Shown here one piece after another: positions 1-10,686 of a stretch of DNA of 64,000 nt. Origin of the DNA: Hyaloperonospora brassicae. Taxonomy: Eukaryota; Oomycota; Peronosporomycetes; Peronosporales; Peronosporaceae. The notes beneath the pieces were generated by a model. That model worked only from the letters and a program-made list of their open reading frames with translations. It was not told where the DNA came from and ran no database searches. The stretch lies in assembly GCA_947650285.1 (NCBI GenBank), contig CANTFL010000470.1, positions 372,001 through 436,000 on the forward strand, read 5' to 3'. A program made the position numbers and the translations under genes. Each line of letters opens with the position of its first letter. Position 1 is the first letter of the stretch.

Positions 1-404
1 ATACCTCCGAAGTCACGTACAGGTGGCGTTAAGAAGCGCGAGGAAGTAAATAGAGTCCGAAAGATCTGTTGAGGGAAAAAAATAGAACAGGGTAACATGT
101 AGTAATGTTTCTGTTAATAAATTATCTTTATCTTTGTCTAACTATATTAAACTACGATCTCCTTAGTGGGTTTCTTGCTCACCACCCATTGCGCGCGTCC
201 AGCAGCGATTGGTGGTTAATCTGGTTGATGTACTGTGTACATCAACCTTCAAGTGAAGCCCCCCCAATAATGTTACCCTCGAGGAAACATTCTGTCAACA
301 CCACCTCGCATCGAGCGATGTTGTTTGAATATCATCTGAATAGATAATATTCAAAAATTGGTACTTTGTTACCAATTTTTGTGATACGGGCTCATCCCGT
401 TTCA
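1..404 (-). repeat. 3' LTR of element A (truncated at window start)
   Basis: This stretch is collinear with 20,958-21,362 in the same orientation. It shares the near-invariant core at 185-210 and ends in the short inverted sequence TGATACGGG...CCCGTTTCA. The first 60 or so bases of the LTR lie outside the window. It contains a perfect hairpin with 11-bp arms at 223-247, a second at 353-380 (11-bp arms), and a third at 324-355 with 13 of 14 positions paired. The element's coding strand is minus and a purine tract abuts this repeat at 405-415, so this is the downstream (3') LTR. Confidence 0.85.
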
Positions 405-415
405 CCACCCCCTTG
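405..415 (-). other. Polypurine tract of element A
   Basis: Read on the minus strand the bases just before the LTR are CAAGGGGGTGG, a purine run directly abutting the LTR start (TGAAACGGG). Plus-strand DNA synthesis in LTR retrotransposons is primed from such a tract, and its position fixes the element's orientation as minus. Confidence 0.7.
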
Positions 416-444
416 ACAAAAGTCACTACAGTGAGTGATTTTTA

Positions 445-1032
445 TTGTTTGGTGCCAGCGTGACCACCGTTAGGTCGCTCTGTGGGAAAGGTAGCACTTG
501 GTTGTTTAACCCAACTCATCATTGCTTCCAGCGCATGACAAAATCATTCATGCGCTGCGCGAACAAGGCCTCCGCTGACGCCGCTGACGCCGCTGCACGG
601 ATGCGTGCATCCGGAGAGCAAGCCTCCCGAGACTCAGCAATATGTTTTTCATCGCCTACTGCTGATAAGCAGCCTGCAATACCCAATGTTGCAGGTGGAC
701 GTAGTCATCCAGGTGTAGCTTCTTCAACCGCAGCTTCGGCTGCGGGTAGTAGTCTCATGGACATTGATTTAGGAAAAGAAGTTATCTATTTAGGCGAGTT
801 GGACTCCTCGTCCAACCCGAAGTCGCCCGCTAAGCCCGGCTGTGAGGCTGTGGGTGCGGAAACGACGACGGCTGAACCATGTGGCAGTCTCAACGAGTCT
901 TTGCGCCATGAGATGTTTGATTTATCCGACAGGTCAGAGCACTCGTCACAGGGATCGAATCGATCGCACTCGCCTTCATATAAAGCGAGTACGCTACATG
1001 AGGACGTTTGTCATCATGACGATGCCGATTAA
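445..1032 (+). CDS. Open frame antisense to element A, between pol end and 3' LTR
   Basis: A 195-codon open frame on the strand opposite the retrotransposon's pol. It lies between the region following the chromodomain and the polypurine tract. The predicted protein is rich in Ser, Ala, Asp and His (for example SADAADAAARMRAS and DLSDRSEHSSQGSNRSHS), which gives a low-complexity, probably disordered chain. No known domain is recognised. It may be a decayed antisense gene like the better supported one in element B (8,053-10,330), or simply an open stretch. Whether it is expressed cannot be told from the sequence. Confidence 0.3.
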   Translation: MFGASVTTVRSLCGKGSTWLFNPTHHCFQRMTKSFMRCANKASADAADAAARMRASGEQASRDSAICFSSPTADKQPAIPNVAGGRSHPGVASSTAASAAGSSLMDIDLGKEVIYLGELDSSSNPKSPAKPGCEAVGAETTTAEPCGSLNESLRHEMFDLSDRSEHSSQGSNRSHSPSYKASTLHEDVCHHDDAD

Positions 1033-1699
1033 ATTTCGCGGATTCAACGTAGCCGTAACAATCCCAGATATTGCAGCGATCGCAGTGGTATTAATTAAAT
1101 CGCCTCTGCGCAAGAAGAGCCGGATCGCAACGTGTTGCTATCTGCTCCTGAAATAAACGATGGATGCCTTCGTAACGTAATCTGAAGTAGTGATACGTTT
1201 ATACCACTGGGAGTTATTGGATCCCACTTTTCGATTCGTCAAGCCTGCATGACCATGATGTCAGTGCGTGTGATTACCGCATTGAACATGCGTTTTACAT
1301 CGATGTCTTTTTCGGACATCGATAGTTTCACGTTAACCATAACCGAGACGAAGTTTCGTTGGATTCAACGTGGAACGCTTTTATCGTAATCATCGCGGAT
1401 GTTGGCCGTGACGCTAATTTAAACAGGCTTTTGCAGTTCGAAATTAGTTTTTACAGAGGACGCCAACCGGTGCTCGGTATAAATTGCACCGATTATCTCG
1501 AGAGGCAGACTTACCTTGCCTCTTATGAAGAGAGAAATTTCAGAGTTGTGACGACAACACTGTTCGATCCCCTAAAAAGCCTTCCTCTATAATTAATCCT
1601 ATTGAAGGGCGCGCATCGCGTCTGATATATACTAAGGCATTGAAAATTTGCAAACCCTTTACGAACGTACCGGGCGTTCATTCGACGATGGCGCTCCAT
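1033..1699. other. Transposon A tail, no recognisable coding sequence
   Basis: DNA between the end of the chromodomain-proximal pol sequence and the antisense open frame. Both strands are broken by frequent stops. It belongs inside element A by position only. Confidence 0.5.
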
Positions 1700-2548
1700 C
1701 GTCAAAGGAGCGTCTCTTCGTACTGCTCGACGAGACCGAGAAGATCTATTATCAGCAGAGAGCGGGGATCTCAGCTATTAAGCGAGGTTGGATACCCCCG
1801 CCACTGGACGAGGTAACTCGTCCTTGATCCTGAATCGTAACGGTACATCAAGATACGCTCCACAAGGAAGGGTTGACCACCGTGTGAGCCCACCAAAGGA
1901 TGGTGAGGAGAAGGAAACCTCCTCGAAGCCGTTCGACTCACCATCTCGACCAACACGATATCGAATGCGCAATTTCTTCATTGCGCGAGGACTTAGAGCA
2001 TGAAAGGGACAGACGCTATACTCTGGAAGATACTGTGCGGAAGCATTGCAAAGTTCGGGAGGCTGATCGTGCGAAGGGTCGCATGAATACGCCGTCGAAC
2101 AGCTCCAGATTGAACGGGATGTCCGTTCCCTTGTAATCGAACTGGCGACAGCTCGCGGCGAGATCTCCCACTTTCGTGGAGAGGTCTCGTATCTGCGCAT
2201 TCAGATTCATTGCCTATGGCACCTGCGCAAAAATCTGATGGATATACTTGAACGTGAGGGTTATCTTCACCGTCGGAAATGGGCTAGTACTGAAAGTACG
2301 GGCAACTGCCCCACGTAAAGCGTACGATGCGTACGCATCCTATGTAACAATTCAATCGTGTATGCGTTGCTTTGTAGGAGCAGTAAACGAAAGGGGCCGA
2401 TATTGTTGGGCAGTAGTTTACTACTGCCCACATTAGTCACTACTTGTCTAGGTAAAATTACGGTAGAGCGTAGTACAAACTCTACTTTAATAAATGAAAG
2501 AACATTTGCTCTTCCATTCTTGTCAGCGCTCTGTTTCTGCTGGTCCAT
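1700..2548 (-). pseudogene. Element A pol: integrase C-terminal region, linker and chromodomain
   Basis: On the minus strand 2,548-2,267 encodes an integrase C-terminal (SH3/GPY-like) region with the order NVGSSKLLP, IGPFR, NAYTIEL, RMRTH and YVGQL. This is typical of Gypsy integrases just before the C-terminal tail. A linker follows, then at about 1,880-1,780 a chromodomain-like stretch (FLVERI, TSYLVQWRGYP) and a tail reading GLVEQYEETL near 1,740-1,700. Frameshifts separate the parts, so no full protein can be made. In the wider family the chromodomain helps steer integration to chromatin with particular histone marks. Confidence 0.8.
1957..2330 (+). other. Coiled-coil-like reading antisense to the element A integrase linker
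   Basis: On the plus strand two adjoining frames spell charged heptad-like protein: SSLREDLEHERDRRYTLED around 1,960-2,040, then QLQIERDVRSLVIELATARG and a similar continuation to a stop near 2,322. A one-step frame change is needed near 2,095. The same DNA on the minus strand is the linker between integrase C-terminus and chromodomain. It may be an overlapping antisense gene remnant or a by-product of linker composition. The matching coiled-coil reading in element B argues weakly for the first. Confidence 0.3.
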
Positions 2549-3006
2549 CGCTTAAGCGATGGAATTCTGCTCAAGGCGGACTACTGATTCTCGAGACAAG
2601 AGTAATCTTTTTGCTGACGCGACATTGTTTTGTTCAGTTCGCCTTGTGCAAACTGCAGAAAGAGTTCTCTTCTCTTTCTGTTTATTAGTGAGGGTGTTAT
2701 CATCTTTGCTGGAGTAGTCATTGGCGATGCTGTTAATACCAGCATCTTGATCGTAACTTGATATAATAACAGCGCCGTGGCTATTATTGAGATGATCTGC
2801 TTCTTCGATGTCGACCTGACCGACATCGGCATTATACGCAATGACGTTCGCGTCGGCCCGTAATGAGCAATATCCAGAACGGTTTGTGCTTAAGCGATTT
2901 CCTCCCCCTTCTTATCCAAGAGTTACGTTCTAAGAGGGTTGGCAGACGTGGATGGCGTAAGTTATTCACAAAGAAAGGTGTATGCTACATTGAAGCATGC
3001 ACCGAA
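2549..3006 (-). pseudogene. Element A pol: part between integrase core and C-terminus, decayed
   Basis: Lies between two recognised parts of the same integrase and should encode the second half of the catalytic core. Frames are short and interrupted, and I could not identify the third catalytic acidic residue. Confidence 0.5.
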
Positions 3007-3546
3007 TTATTGATGGCGAAATTTACCAGAGGTAGAAAGTGGCACCAACTCAAGAACAGGTGGACGTGTCTTCGAAGGATCTCTTCGAGGACGCGAATTC
3101 AAGTTATATTTGACCGTCTGTGTAGGGATGGTCAGAATGAACAGCTTCAGACGCGATCCAAAAGATCGGAGCACGGATTGCCAAAACTCCGCCGTTAACC
3201 GAGAGTCACGGTCGGATACGAGTTCACGGGGTAACCCGTGGAGGTGAAATATCGTGTCGATGAAAACACGAGCACATTCCTGTGCCGTAATCGAATCAGG
3301 TACTGCAGCAAGATGCACCATCTTGCTGAACCGGTCAACGAACACAAGAATACCAATATTCTTGTGGTCGTCTTCGGGGAAAGCAAAGACGAAGTTCATT
3401 GAAACGGACTGCCAGCACTCTGCCGAAACAGGTAGAGGCTGTAAGAGAGCACGGGAAGAAGGACTAGGATTCACTATTTGATAGATCTGGCACGCGCAAA
3501 TGTAATTGCGCACAAACTGACACTTGGCGGGGCGAGTAAATGTCAC
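3007..3546 (-). pseudogene. Element A pol: integrase zinc-finger end and catalytic core
   Basis: The minus-strand frame carries the end of the HHCC region (FVRNYICACQIYQ), then PSSRALLQPLPV and a retroviral integrase core. Visible are the first Asp region (MNFVFAFPEDDHKNIGILVFVD), FSKMVHLAAV, ARVFIDTIFHLHGLPRELVSD (second catalytic Asp) and AEFWQSVLRSFG. This order is standard for Gypsy integrases. The expected W-D before the first block reads as S-M-N, and downstream the frame runs into unrelated residues, so it is a relic. Confidence 0.85.
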
Positions 3547-3825
3547 GACGTACCGCTAATTGAGTATTATCACGGCCACGATGTTTACATGTTGGTGCAT
3601 CGCGACATTAGAGATGAAGAGCAAATTTGAAACTATCAAGAGAGGAAAAACAGCACGAAGCGTGTTGTCGTAAACGGATGTATAGTACAGCAATCCGTTG
3701 CGTACCGTGTGCCGATTTGATGTGGAACGGTACAGCGCTGGTCAATATTTATACAATGTACGAGTTGGATTACCAGATGATCCACCACGAAGATATATAT
3801 TTACCGTGTAGACCTTCCTTACGTC

Positions 3826-5000
3826 TCATAGTAACGTCGACGCCGGTATACTGAATGATAGGGCGGCAACAGTGCGCAAGGCCTCATTGGTGACTTGAGC
3901 AGCCGGATCTAATTCGGGCCGGCTTGAGAGCGCATTAGCGACGACGTTCAGAGTTCCTGGTCGATACCCCTCGGAGAAGGTATACTTCGCGAACAAGGAC
4001 AGCCACGTTTTCATTCTTTGCAGAAAGTGTCAAATTGGCGGCCGTTCGTAAATATGCACAGTTGTACAGACGATTAATGGTCGATATGTGAGGGTACAGA
4101 CGCGGATTATAGCCAGTGTACACATCATGGCAAGAAGTGTTTTATCATAAACTGGGTAATCGCGTTCAGCGGGTTGCAGCTGACGCGATTATATATCATT
4201 TTGCGTCACGCTCAGCGCCATTTAAATCGTACTTCATCAAAAATGTTCCATCCTGATCCGCAATTGCCAATCGAGTCGATTGCATCAAGGTCTGCTTGAT
4301 ACCTTCAAAGGAACGCTGACAGTCAGCGTTCCATGACTACTTAAGATTTTTCATGAGTAGACAAGAAAAAAGAATGGTCATACCGGCGTACTCGCGCGAG
4401 TTCTTGCGCAAATACGCCTCTTAACCAAGAAACATACGAAGTCCCTTGACTTCGAATGACATGAGCCAGTCGGCGATCACCTTGATCTTTTCAGTATCCA
4501 GGGAGTACGCCGTGATTACGCACGATGCCCTCAAGAAGCGGTATTTTGATAGCCGCGAATATATACGTCATGAGATTTCCTTCCTATTTATGTTTGCGCA
4601 TAAGTTTAAGTACCTGACGAATGTGTGTTCTGTGAACTTCCACGTCCGTATTTACGTTCATAGCCCGGCTATGGACGAACACATCGTCAAAGTAACTCTC
4701 TGCAAAATATTGCACCAGTCTCTACAAATTTGTAACCAATCTGTTTAACTTTCAGGGGCGTTACTCAGCCCCTGTGACACCTCTATCCACTCCCAAAGCA
4801 TGCCGCTGGGGGGTGCTTACAGCTGCGTACGGAATGTACCATTGATACATGAGAATCTGGTAAAACTATCCATCAAATCCATGGTTGAGAAAATGATACT
4901 CTTTGACATACTATCTATGATTACGTCCTTCCTCGGTATCGGAGTCTGAGCCGGTACCGTTGCAGCATTCAACTTGTTGAATGCATGCACTATACGTCAT
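3826..5000 (-). pseudogene. Element A pol: reverse transcriptase and RNase H, decayed
   Basis: On the minus strand the catalytic box YFDD is at 4,694-4,683, in the context YFDDVFVHSRAM, followed by VEVHRTHIRQVLKLMRKHK. This is the palm motif and thumb approach of a Gypsy reverse transcriptase. The RNase H end is at 4,014-3,826 (WLSLFAKYTF, PGTLNVVANALSSRP), with the usual Asp of 'ADALSRRP' replaced by Asn. Several stops interrupt the region, so no enzyme can be made. Confidence 0.8.
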
Positions 5001-5002
5001 TT

Positions 5003-5598
5003 TCATATAGCCTTTCGCACACAGAAGGGAGGAGAGCTGTGAGAGGAAGTTGATTCCTTCACATGACTCGCTGCAAAGTAATTTGCAAAGAACTTGTCGA
5101 TACCTAGTACTTGTTCACGAAGCGGTGACCGCGGCTTTATGACGCAGTACTTCATGCCCGCTTTAATCTTGATCTCATACCGAGTGTCTTTGTCCTTTAT
5201 CCTTTTTAAAGGTACAAATTCAGGGAATACGGTCCTGAACACTGTCAAATCTCTTGTACAAAGGATTTGTTAGAAGCGACTACCAAGATTGGGACGTGTA
5301 TCGATTGTTCAATCCGAGTCTTCTCATTGCGTAAACTTTCGTCCATGTCTGAGCTGCTGGTAACCCATTCATTCTCGGTAAATACCGACGCCGATCGAAT
5401 ATCGGCCATATAATCATTATCTATCACGAATATGGAGATCTGCGTGAATTTGCCAATACGCGGATCGCGCAAGAAGCATTTCGGTTCTAGCGTTGGCAAT
5501 TGATTTATCTCCAAAGTTAACTTCGGAGATAAAACCAGTTCAAGCGTATAAGCGCCTACGCTTGATTCGGCATTGACCAAGACGTCCAACGTCTCCAT
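5003..5598 (-). pseudogene. Element A pol: linker between protease and reverse transcriptase
   Basis: Two minus-strand frames (5,598-5,245 and 5,248-5,003) lie between the protease motif and the RT palm. The second contains VFPEFVPLKRIKDKDTRYEI and KYCVIKPRSPL, which fits the region before the RT fingers. The first, with VLVNAESSVGAYTLELVLSP, has no motif I can name. Assignment rests mainly on position inside element A. Confidence 0.5.
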
Positions 5599-6224
5599 TA
5601 TTTCTGAGAACTTGTTTCTACAGGCTTCTGAAGACCTATAGCTCAGGTTGCTGAGAGCCTAATTGTTCAGCTAATACCTCTCAAGAAATTCTTTGCTCTT
5701 CACGTGGGGACTTATATCCAAAACGACTTCTGAATGTGGTTGTACAGCCACAGTCAGGTCTCGTCCTCTATGGTCGACTCTCCAGTCGACCCAGGATACC
5801 TGTGTTTTCCGTTCTGGACAACCGGTTTTTTAATTCTTAGGGTGTTGCCCACTAGGCATGGATCCACATACCGGTCCACTTAACTTGTATGAGTAATGGA
5901 CATCCGGCGCTGCCTTTCTTCTGTACTGCTGGCGCAAGCTTGCTCCACAGTGTAGTGATCATATACACTTAAGTCTTGTGCAGTCGTGCTAACGATTGTA
6001 CCGCAAGTGAGGCCATCACACTCACTCGCAGTACATTCACAAGCTTGTGATTTCTCCATGATGCTCATCAGGTGGCCATATGATGACCAAGTGGTAGGAA
6101 TCTTTACGGAGCGATGCTGCTAGCTCACCCTTGGATCGTATCTCCTGAGCCAAGGTAATCCTAGGATGGCATCAAACTTGTCATTTAGATCCAGTACGAT
6201 GCAATCATCGTCATACTGTTCACA
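5599..6224 (-). pseudogene. Element A pol: decayed part downstream of protease
   Basis: No recognisable domain. One short open frame (6,068-5,880) has no known motif. By position it is the decayed stretch between the aspartic protease and RT. Confidence 0.4.
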
Positions 6225-6428
6225 CTATAACGTGTAGTGGATTGCAACTACACGTTTTGCAGCGGTTATCGATGCGCCTGTGGCGAGGCGCTCCGTCGTT
6301 TTCGTGAGAAGTATGTCGCGCTCAACGAACTTGAGCCTAAGGCCCTCTATTGACTGACTACAGACAAAGTTGTTCGACGCCCCACAGTCAATTAGAGCAC
6401 GGGGGGAATTATACTTTGTCACATGCAA
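6225..6428 (-). pseudogene. Element A pol: retropepsin-like aspartic protease fragment
   Basis: The minus-strand frame contains ALIDCGASNNFV, a variant of the D-S/T-G-A active-site loop of retrotransposon proteases. Ser/Thr is replaced by Cys in the catalytic triplet. It is followed by ATGASITAAKRV, matching the second protease strand in this family. In an intact element the protease cuts the Gag-Pol polyprotein. Only part of the domain remains. Confidence 0.7.
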
Positions 6429-6765
6429 CGTCTAGGTTATGAGTGATATCTCACCACCAAGTGCAGATACAAACAATGATTGTGTATCTGGAGCAACTTT
6501 CGTCACGATATCTGCAAATTATCTTGAGGTCGCTGGATCCGTAGGACGCTCCTCTCCTATTGGTCCCGTCTATTTGTTGATGGTCCGCTTTGCTGTTGGG
6601 GTTTTACAACAGCTTTGGACCTTCGCCCTTTGCCCTTTTTATCTCGGAGATTGGTAGAACGTTTCGCTCAGGACTGTTTATAATGGGCGTGGAATACATC
6701 ATAACTAAGCGTAGTATCCTTACTTCTGACAGTGATTGCACTTCTGCAATCGCTTATGTTTTAGG
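6429..6765 (-). pseudogene. Element A gag: 3' half with CCHC knuckle, cut by element B
   Basis: Minus-strand bases 6,755-6,723 read KRLQKCNHCQK, the first half of a CCHC zinc knuckle. The next codon is a stop, after which G-Y-Y-A continues the expected pattern. The upstream half of gag is 13 kb away at 19,896-20,760, which shows that element B (starting at 6,766) landed just before the knuckle. The rest, toward the protease, has no intact frame. Confidence 0.65.
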
Positions 6766-7991
6766 TGTGGTCGAGTGGCGATCACTCGTTTTGCGAGACG
6801 ATCCCGACTCTTCACTGGCGCCCGGACGACCTACTAATGGAGGGGGAACCATGATTCCGGCTCTGTGTATTCTTTCTTTCATTGTGTACCCGTCGGTAAG
6901 CAGGGCGCGCTCTTCTTGGTGGACTTGAGCTGAAGCTGAACTTGGCCGTTTTAGGGGTAGGGTTGATCAGGTGGAAATTCTTCACCCGGTCAAACGTAGG
7001 GGCGGAGCGAGTGGAAATTCTGCACTCGATCGCGTGTATACTCGACGCTCTCCCCGAGTCGCCTTTGTCTAGGGGTTGATGCTTAATCCGCGAGCCTTCT
7101 GACCACTTGAGCCGTCTCGCGATCTTGAATCTGAACCGTTAGGTTCCCTGCGTCTGATCGAAGTATGGGGGGAGAACTGACGTCCCGCCTGACCAAACAA
7201 TACAAAGGTGAAGTTTTTATAGACACAGGTCGCTCTCTATTCAACGGGAGGCCAAATTTCCAGCCCGGGAGAAGTCGACGCGTGTCTTTTGTTGCAAATT
7301 CAATTCTGTTTAATGTCAACTAATTAAACCTCAAAACCTTTTACTATGCCTATCTATTCTTTAGACCACTGTTGCCTATCGCATGTCTATGTAATTAAAC
7401 TCGTGTGTCACGTGGTCCACAGCAGATACTCGGATGGCGGATCGCTCCGTAGTGGATCGCTCGGTAGTAGATCGCTTCGTAGTGGATCGCGGTATGTAAT
7501 TCACACCAATTGGTGTCCACACCGATTATGTATCCACACAACCAGGATGTATCTTGGTCAATCTCTCGAGTCTCAGATCGAGCATCCACCGTCGAATCGC
7601 CGTGACTTTTGCGACCTCGCATGTTTGATGATCTTGACATTTCATTCTTCCAGCCTGCTTCCACATGAACCTATCTTCCATTGTCGTTATCGATCCAGTA
7701 ATCTCGATGATGTTCACATCTCGAGTGATCCGGTCCTTGTAACTTGGTGATCCAAGCCTTTGATCGCGGATTGTGATCGGTCATCGTCGATCCTTGACTA
7801 TACTCCTTCATGACCGTTAGGTAGCTCAATCTGAAAAACTTCTACAGTCATTTTCCGTCACTCAGTCGTTTGATCCCACCGATCGTGCCAACGGGTCCAT
7901 CTTCGAGCACTCTCCACCAATTAAAATATTTCGCACTTAATGCGAATCGCACGATCTACACTTTCTTTTGTTATTCTTCTGCGCCTATCCA
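6766..7991 (-). repeat. Element B LTR, left copy (3' LTR)
   Basis: 1,226 bp, the same length as 18,670-19,895. Visible differences are two near the start (TGTGGTCGAGTGGCG versus TGTGGTGGAGTGGTG), two near 7,486-7,502 and one near 7,943. It starts TG and ends CA. Inside is a short 15-bp tandem array. Open frames within it are repeated in the other LTR and are not genes of their own, apart from the gag start noted for the right copy. Confidence 0.9.
7434..7495. repeat. 15-bp tandem array in LTR B, about 4 units
   Basis: Units such as GTGGATCGCTCGGTA and GTAGATCGCTTCGTA follow each other with period 15, each carrying GATC. The same array is in the right LTR (about 19,338-19,399). It is expanded to about ten units in the related LTR at 52,977-53,120. 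Confidence 0.75.
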
Positions 7992-8052
7992 CAATCGACG
8001 CTTGCACCGGCGATCGACATACGGTGTTGATCGACTGTCCACTCACAACTAA

Positions 8053-10330
8053 CATGGATCCTGCATCGTCTGCACCTTTCAGCTCGGAACCTGGTAACTC
8101 GACACGCCTTCTCCTCTACTGCCTGTTTCGACTAGAGGAAGGCATGCCTCGTTCTTTTTGTCTAGGGTGAGCGCTGCTTTCTTGGTGGATCGCAAGACCT
8201 TGAACGCGTGTATAGCGGCACTCTACGATCAACTGGTTATTCAGGACGCGGTCGTTCAAGATTCCAACTCCTTGGAAGAGGTATGTTAAAACCAGAAACT
8301 GCAGATTGACCGGCTACAAACAGAGTTGAGATCGTTCGTCGAGGTCGCCCCGCGCATGGCGACTTATGTCCAAATGCGTTATCTCGGCATCTAAATCGAT
8401 CAACAGAACTTAATTGAGAGGTCGCGCGCATTCCAAACGGAACTGGCACGACGCTTGGACCATGATGATGTGATCTGGGAGCTTAAACGGCTAAACCAAA
8501 GCGGAAATGGAACGCGAGACGGATCGGCGGATCCGTGAACCATCCATCGTTCAAAAGTAAGTGGAGGCGTTGACGTTTTTCCTGGCAGCTGCGGAACAAA
8601 ATTTAGGCGGTGATCTCCAACCTGCAACGGCCAAGGCATCCAAGTACAAGAAACATTTCCACAAGGTTCGTAAGAAACTTGAGACGGCCAGAGTGGTGTT
8701 GAAAGCCTTGTCTTAGAGATATCAAGACCGCCTTCGCTAACAAGAGCGCGTAAAAATGGAGCTGCAGCGGCTGCAGTCAGACCTCTCGGATCGTAGAGCC
8801 AAGGTAGATCACCTTCGCAGTCAACTTTGATAGGCTGAAAACACAAGGTTGTCTCGGTTCTCCGCGATCGCGACGTGATCCAAACCTACTCGGCTCAGTT
8901 GCCTTTTGGATCGCTCCGCCTTCCTTCGGAAATCCTGTTTACGGCTTCCGCAACCCCGCCAACTGGCAAACGATCCAGGTCCACGTAACCAGATCTCCCG
9001 ACCAAGATTCCCCGCGCCGCAAAGATGACGCGATTTAAAACGGAGTCGTTGAATACCCCTTCGGCCAAGTCATCCGGTGGGTCCCCGCGATCCACTAGGT
9101 CTGTAAAATTCACCACATCGTCTAAATACACCGTAACACCCCGCGTAGTTGCGCGATCTTCCGATATATCCGATCGGAAGAGTCTAAAACTACGTCTGTG
9201 CCTGCACGGACTCCGTCCACCGAAGCAGGAAGCAAGCGGTCCCAGAAACTTTAGGCCAGCGATCCGCCGATCTCCAGTATAGAGCCGTTCGACTCTTCGA
9301 AAGAAGTAAACCCTGGCCGGTTTGTCTGGATCGCGCTCTTCTTTGCGTCGCCGTGCATCGTCAAGCAACGCTCCTCCTTCTTCCGGATCGACTCCTGCCC
9401 CAATCCTCGTGGATTATCTCAGTGCTAAGTCCGGATCACCCCCACCTTCGAGTGGATCCGCACCGCCTGCGAAGGATCCAGTCTCGAAGGTGGGCTAATT
9501 TGGCGAAGAGTCAAGCGACTCCGACGCATCTGTCAGCATTACCAGCGACGCGCGGGATGCCGAGAATGCCCTGATTCCGCCAGCTGAATACGACCGTTTG
9601 GCCCCGACCCGGGTACCTCGCGACCAATTGTATTCTAAATACCGCGATCAGGTGCCCTGGTCCCGCCACCACGTACACCCGTGGTCGGCTCGTCGTGTCA
9701 GCTTGACCTGCATGGCGGGGCTGGATGTGTATACCCTGTTGAAGCACCTGACGCGGCCAAACGTATACAGGTTCCCAGCACCCACAGCTCCACTATCAAA
9801 CGCTGCGCCGCCTGAATCCGACGAAATGCCGCGGCTGCTCACCTCGGCCCAAGTGTTGGCGCTATACCAGAAAGATCCTTGGAACTAGTATCGGAGCCAA
9901 GTCATACCGGTTTCTATTCGCGCAACTGGTTGGTTCGCAGAGTTGTCGACCATGTATCGAGACTTCGAGACCCGGCATCGGCAGACTCTGTGGGAAGCAA
10001 CCCACACTGTATACCTGCCAGACAAGCAGCGCGATTCCGATCCGGTGCTAACGCAGTTTTAACAGCAGCGCAAACAGCTGCGAAGTCAATCCGGACCCCG
10101 GTGGAAAAAGATTGCGTTTCAACCTCCAGGGTATGATCAACGGACATTGCGATATGGACTTGTTCTTGGACCCCTTCTTCATGAATTTCCCGTCGCCGGT
10201 CGAGATGCGTCTATGGTACCCTAATTTGAGTGATCGACAGAAGAACATCTTCGACCTGATCTTAGCCCTGACGCGTCTAATTTCATCATATCTTTGGTAC
10301 AACTAGTTCTGATCCCGCATCGAGGATCAT
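8053..10330 (+). pseudogene. Antisense coiled-coil gene of element B (uncharacterised)
   Basis: Plus-strand coding-like sequence opposite to pol, starting with ATG (MDPASSAPFSSEP) about 60 bp inside the left LTR. The N-terminal two-thirds is coiled coil broken by stops: QKLQIDRLQTELRSF (8,295), AFQTELARRLDHDDVIWELK (8,430), KYKKHFHKVRKKLETARVVL (8,640) and QERVKMELQRLQSDLSDRR (8,740). The C-terminal third (9,400-10,250) looks globular: DQLYSKYRDQVPW, NVYRFPAPTAPL, RLLTSAQVLALYQKDPW, GWFAELSTMYRDFETRH, PGYDQRTLRYGLVL. I recall similar unnamed proteins from Phytophthora genomes but cannot confirm it here. The function is unknown. Additional antisense frames between pol and 3' LTR are known in some plant Gypsy lineages. 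Confidence 0.6.
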
Positions 10331-10686
10331 CCAGGGTCGTCAATCGCCCGTATATCCGGAAGGCCATTCCCTAAGTATTCCGTAGCGACCCAAGCAGTCT
10401 CTTCATCTAATCATTCAATATGTCTCCATCGTTTTCGTCTTCGTCGATCTTTTCATACATTCTTTTTGTTTGTCTTTTCATACATATTCACTACGATCAG
10501 GCTTTGATACCCACGCTCTCTACACACCACACCTTTCCTAGTTCTCTCTTCTGCAACATTCTTGCAGGCCAATTCCAAGTTGCCAGGTTGTGTTTTTTTC
10601 AAACGCTCCTTCTTGTGATTACGTCACCTCGAAGCGATTCTTCCTGACCCGATGGCGATCGAAATCTTGCAGCAAGTCCCCATAGT
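10331..10686. other. Gap between antisense gene and chromodomain of element B
   Basis: Pyrimidine-rich on the plus strand (runs of TTTTC and CTTC around 10,430-10,560). No convincing coding sequence on either strand. It may hold the converging 3' ends of the two opposing transcription units. Confidence 0.4.

Noticed and set aside
1684..1760. Plus-strand reading DDGAPSSKERLFVLLDETEK resembling a coiled-coil protein
   Set aside because: The opposite strand reads GLVEQYEETL directly after the chromodomain, the expected pol tail, so the plus reading is probably a shadow.
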